64,000 bases of DNA from a candidate division KSB1 bacterium. Its GTDB lineage: Bacteria > Electryoneota > RPQS01. The position numbers were made by a program, and so were the translations under genes. Position 1 is the stretch's first letter. The number at the start of each line of letters is the position of its first letter. Shown in pieces: positions 61,811-64,000 of the stretch. The notes beneath the pieces were generated by a model that saw only the letters and a program-made list of their open reading frames with translations, ran no database searches and was not told the origin of the DNA. The DNA is taken from positions 250,001 to 314,000 of the forward strand of contig JACRMR010000002.1 in the NCBI GenBank assembly GCA_016214895.1, written 5' to 3'.

Positions 61811-63130
61811 TTAGGTGCCCATCTCCCACGAACTCAGGTATTGCTTCTGCTCGGCCGTCAGCTTATCGATCTTGCTGGACATCGTCGCGAGCTTCGTCGT
61901 CGCGATCCAGTTTTCGATGGACAGCGGGACTTCATGCACGGCCACCGAAAGCTTGCTGGCGTGCTTGAGGGCATGTTCGGTCGTCAGCGCCTGCGTCGCG
62001 AAACTCATGTCCATGACGGAAGCCGGGTGGCCGTGCGCCGCGGCCAGATTCACGAGCCGGCCTTCACCGATAATCATGATCTTGTTGCCACCGGGCAGCG
62101 TGTAACGATCCACGAACTGTACGACGTTGCGATCCACTTTCTTCGCCAGCTTGGCCAGACCGGGAAGGTCCAGCTCGACGTCGAAGTGGCCGCTGTTGCA
62201 AACCACCGCGCCGTCTTTCATCTTGGAAAAATGCTCGGGACGAATCACATGGATGTTGCCCGTCACCGTGCAGAACACATCGCCGACTGTCGCCGCTTGC
62301 GCCATCGGCATCACGCGGTAGCCGTCCATCTTCGCTTCGAGCGCGCGAATCGGGTTGATCTCGGTGATGACGACGTCCGCGCCGTGACCCTTCGCGCGTG
62401 AGGCCAACCCTTTGCCGCACATCCCATAACCGGCCACCACCACGGTGCAGCCCGCGATCAGCATGTCCGTCGCGCGAATGATGCCGTCCAGCGTGGACTG
62501 GCCGGTACCGTAACGGTTATCGAACAGATGCTTCGTCTGTGAGTCGTTCACGGCGAACACCGGAAACTGCAATTTGCCTTCCTTGTCCAGCGCGCGCAGG
62601 CGGATCACGCCCGTCGTCGTCTCTTCCAGCGAGGCGACAATCCCCTCGGCAAAACCGCGATGCGTTGTGTGCAAACCGTGAACGAGGTCGGCGCCGTCGT
62701 CCATCGTGATCGTCGGCTGCCAGCGCATCGCCACGTCGAGATGATCGTAGTAGGTATCGCGGTCCTCGCCCTTGATGGCATAGGTCCGGATGCCGAAGTC
62801 CTGCACGAGCGAGGCGGCGACGTCGTCCTGTGTCGAGAGCGGATTCGACGCGCACAGCACCACATCCGCCCCGCCCGCCTTGAGCGTGCGCATCAGATTC
62901 GCGGTCTCGGCGGTGACATGCAGGCAGGCCGACATGCGCTTGCCCTTCAGCGGCTTGTCTTTCTCAAAACGCGCGCGAATCTCCTGCAGTACCGGCATAT
63001 CATGATCCGCCCACAGAATGCGGTTCTTGCCGGCGGGGGCCAGACTCAAATCGGCGACATGGTAGTCGCGCTTCACTTTCTCCGCCTTGGCTTTCGCCTT
63101 CGGTCGCGCGGCGGCCGTTCCATTGCTCAT
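61811..63130 (-). CDS. ahcY: Adenosylhomocysteinase
   Basis: The 439-residue enzyme hydrolyses S-adenosylhomocysteine to adenosine and homocysteine. Motifs are [15 protein letters not shown] near 69-83, [36 protein letters not shown] near 214-234 and the NAD-binding [14 protein letters not shown] near 251-264. A basic N-terminal extension (about 20 residues) precedes the core. It shares four bases with metK (ATGA), which forms a methyl-cycle operon. Confidence 0.96.
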   Translation of the reverse strand: MSNGTAAARPKAKAKAEKVKRDYHVADLSLAPAGKNRILWADHDMPVLQEIRARFEKDKPLKGKRMSACLHVTAETANLMRTLKAGGADVVLCASNPLSTQDDVAASLVQDFGIRTYAIKGEDRDTYYDHLDVAMRWQPTITMDDGADLVHGLHTTHRGFAEGIVASLEETTTGVIRLRALDKEGKLQFPVFAVNDSQTKHLFDNRYGTGQSTLDGIIRATDMLIAGCTVVVAGYGMCGKGLASRAKGHGADVVITEINPIRALEAKMDGYRVMPMAQAATVGDVFCTVTGNIHVIRPEHFSKMKDGAVVCNSGHFDVELDLPGLAKLAKKVDRNVVQFVDRYTLPGGNKIMIIGEGRLVNLAAAHGHPASVMDMSFATQALTTEHALKHASKLSVAVHEVPLSIENWIATTKLATMSSKIDKLTAEQKQYLSSWEMGT

Positions 63131-64000
63131 GCGAGTTCCTTCACTTTATCGGTTAATTCCCACGTAAATCCGTCGCCCGTGCGGCCAAAATGCCCGTAGC
63201 TCGCGGTCTCGCGATAGACCGGGCGACGCAGCTTCAGCGCGCTGATAATCCCCTTCGGAGTCAGATCAAATACCTTGCGAATCTTCTTTTCGAGTTCCGC
63301 CTCCGACAACTTGCCGGTGCCCTTGGTATCGACCAGCAGCGACACCGGTTCGGCCACGCCGATGGCATACGCGAGTTGAAGCTCGCATTCATCCGCCAGC
63401 CCCGCCGCCACGATGTTCTTCGCGACCCAGCGCGCCGCGTAGGCCGCGCTGCGGTCAACCTTCGTCGGATCCTTGCCGGAGAACGCGCCGCCGCCGTGCG
63501 GTACCCACCCGCCGTAGGTATCCACGATGATCTTACGGCCCGTCAAGCCGGCGTCGCCCTGCGGTCCGCCCACCACGAAGCGACCCGTCGGATTCACGAA
63601 AATGCGCACGTCTTTCGTCAGCAGCGCCGCCGGTATGCTGGGAATGATGACCAGTCGCTTGATGTCGGCGATGATCTCTTCGTGCGTGATCTTCTCATCG
63701 TGCTGCGTCGAAACCACGATGGTCTCGACTGCCTTCGGCTGGCCGTTTTCGAAACGAACGGAGACTTGTGATTTGCCGTCCGGCCGCAAATAAGGCAGTG
63801 CGCCGTTCTTGCGAATCTCCGACAGCCGCTTGGTCAGCCGATGCGCCAGCACAATCGGCAGCGGCATCATTTCCGGAGTGTGATTGCAGGCGTAGCCGAA
63901 CATCATGCCCTGATCACCCGCACCGTCACGGTCCACGCCCATCGCGATATCCGGACTCTGACGGTCGATCGTCGTAATCACCGCGCAGGTCTCGTAATCA
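63127..64000 (-). CDS. metK: S-adenosylmethionine synthetase (partial)
   Basis: The gene continues past the window end, so the N-terminus is missing. The visible 290 residues have [21 protein letters not shown], the ATP/methionine-binding region, then [24 protein letters not shown] and [23 protein letters not shown], all typical of MetK. It makes SAM from methionine and ATP; with ahcY it serves the methyl cycle. Any SAM-responsive leader would lie beyond position 64000. Confidence 0.95.
   Translation of the reverse strand, partial: DYETCAVITTIDRQSPDIAMGVDRDGAGDQGMMFGYACNHTPEMMPLPIVLAHRLTKRLSEIRKNGALPYLRPDGKSQVSVRFENGQPKAVETIVVSTQHDEKITHEEIIADIKRLVIIPSIPAALLTKDVRIFVNPTGRFVVGGPQGDAGLTGRKIIVDTYGGWVPHGGGAFSGKDPTKVDRSAAYAARWVAKNIVAAGLADECELQLAYAIGVAEPVSLLVDTKGTGKLSEAELEKKIRKVFDLTPKGIISALKLRRPVYRETASYGHFGRTGDGFTWELTDKVKELA

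Overview
This window is about 64 kb of GC-rich, densely coding DNA. It looks chromosomal and comes from a flagellated, didermic (Gram-negative type) bacterium. Evidence for an outer membrane: LptF/LptG-type permeases, an LpxH-type hydrolase, heptosyltransferase-family (GT9) enzymes, a lipoprotein and a beta-barrel protein ending in phenylalanine. Two large secreted proteins end in a C-terminal sorting-type domain of the kind used by type IX secretion. That feature, the GT fusions and the repeat-rich intergenic DNA suggest an FCB-group lineage, probably an uncultured candidate phylum. The placement is inference from gene content, not from a marker-gene tree.

Layout. (1) 1-3121: end of a flagellar operon (flgI end, flgJ rod-binding domain, FlgN-like chaperone, flgK, flgL). 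(2) 3132-16755: a tightly overlapping glycosylation island (gmd, two multi-domain glycosyltransferase fusions, a Maf-type protein, a Maf-N/CgeB-like fusion, two GT9 enzymes, and an unknown protein with a beta-grasp-like N-terminus). (3) 16805-24437: the filament locus (sigma-28-type promoter, merR-type regulator, flagellin 1, a FliT/FlgN-like chaperone, an asparagine-synthase-type amidotransferase, a second sigma-28 promoter, flagellin 2, fliD, fliS, flgM, terminator). (4) 24553-31241: seven two-component genes forming a phosphorelay set with no recognisable DNA-binding output domain. (5) 31259-39840: PAP2 phosphatase, small secreted protein, beta-CASP nuclease, two sorting-domain secreted proteins, an RRM protein, a small membrane protein, and intergenic palindromic repeats. 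(6) 39959-44969: an array of about 118-bp composite palindromic repeats running into the 5' end of an lpxH-like gene, then a class A PBP and a coiled-coil membrane protein. (7) 45000-51350, minus strand: pentaheme cytochrome, Crp/Fnr regulator, acetate-transporter-like protein, ribF, Dabb protein, LptF/G. (8) 51487-58426: two tRNA-Ser genes, small proteins, ZnuA-like binding protein, PEGA protein, gltX, second LptF/G. (9) 58453-64000, minus strand: beta-barrel protein and lipoprotein, ahcY, partial metK.

How it fits together. Parts 1-3 read as one programme. Hook-filament junction proteins and flagellins are made, chaperoned (FlgN-like, FliS) and probably glycosylated by the Maf/GT island. 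Late genes are probably controlled by sigma-28 and its anti-sigma FlgM. The adjacent phosphorelay may connect to this programme, but nothing in the sequence proves it. The most unusual observations are the GT-fusion/Maf island with its unknown beta-grasp-like member, the output-less phosphorelay, and the repeat array that appears to have replaced the first residues of the LpxH-like enzyme and supplied its only near in-frame ATG.
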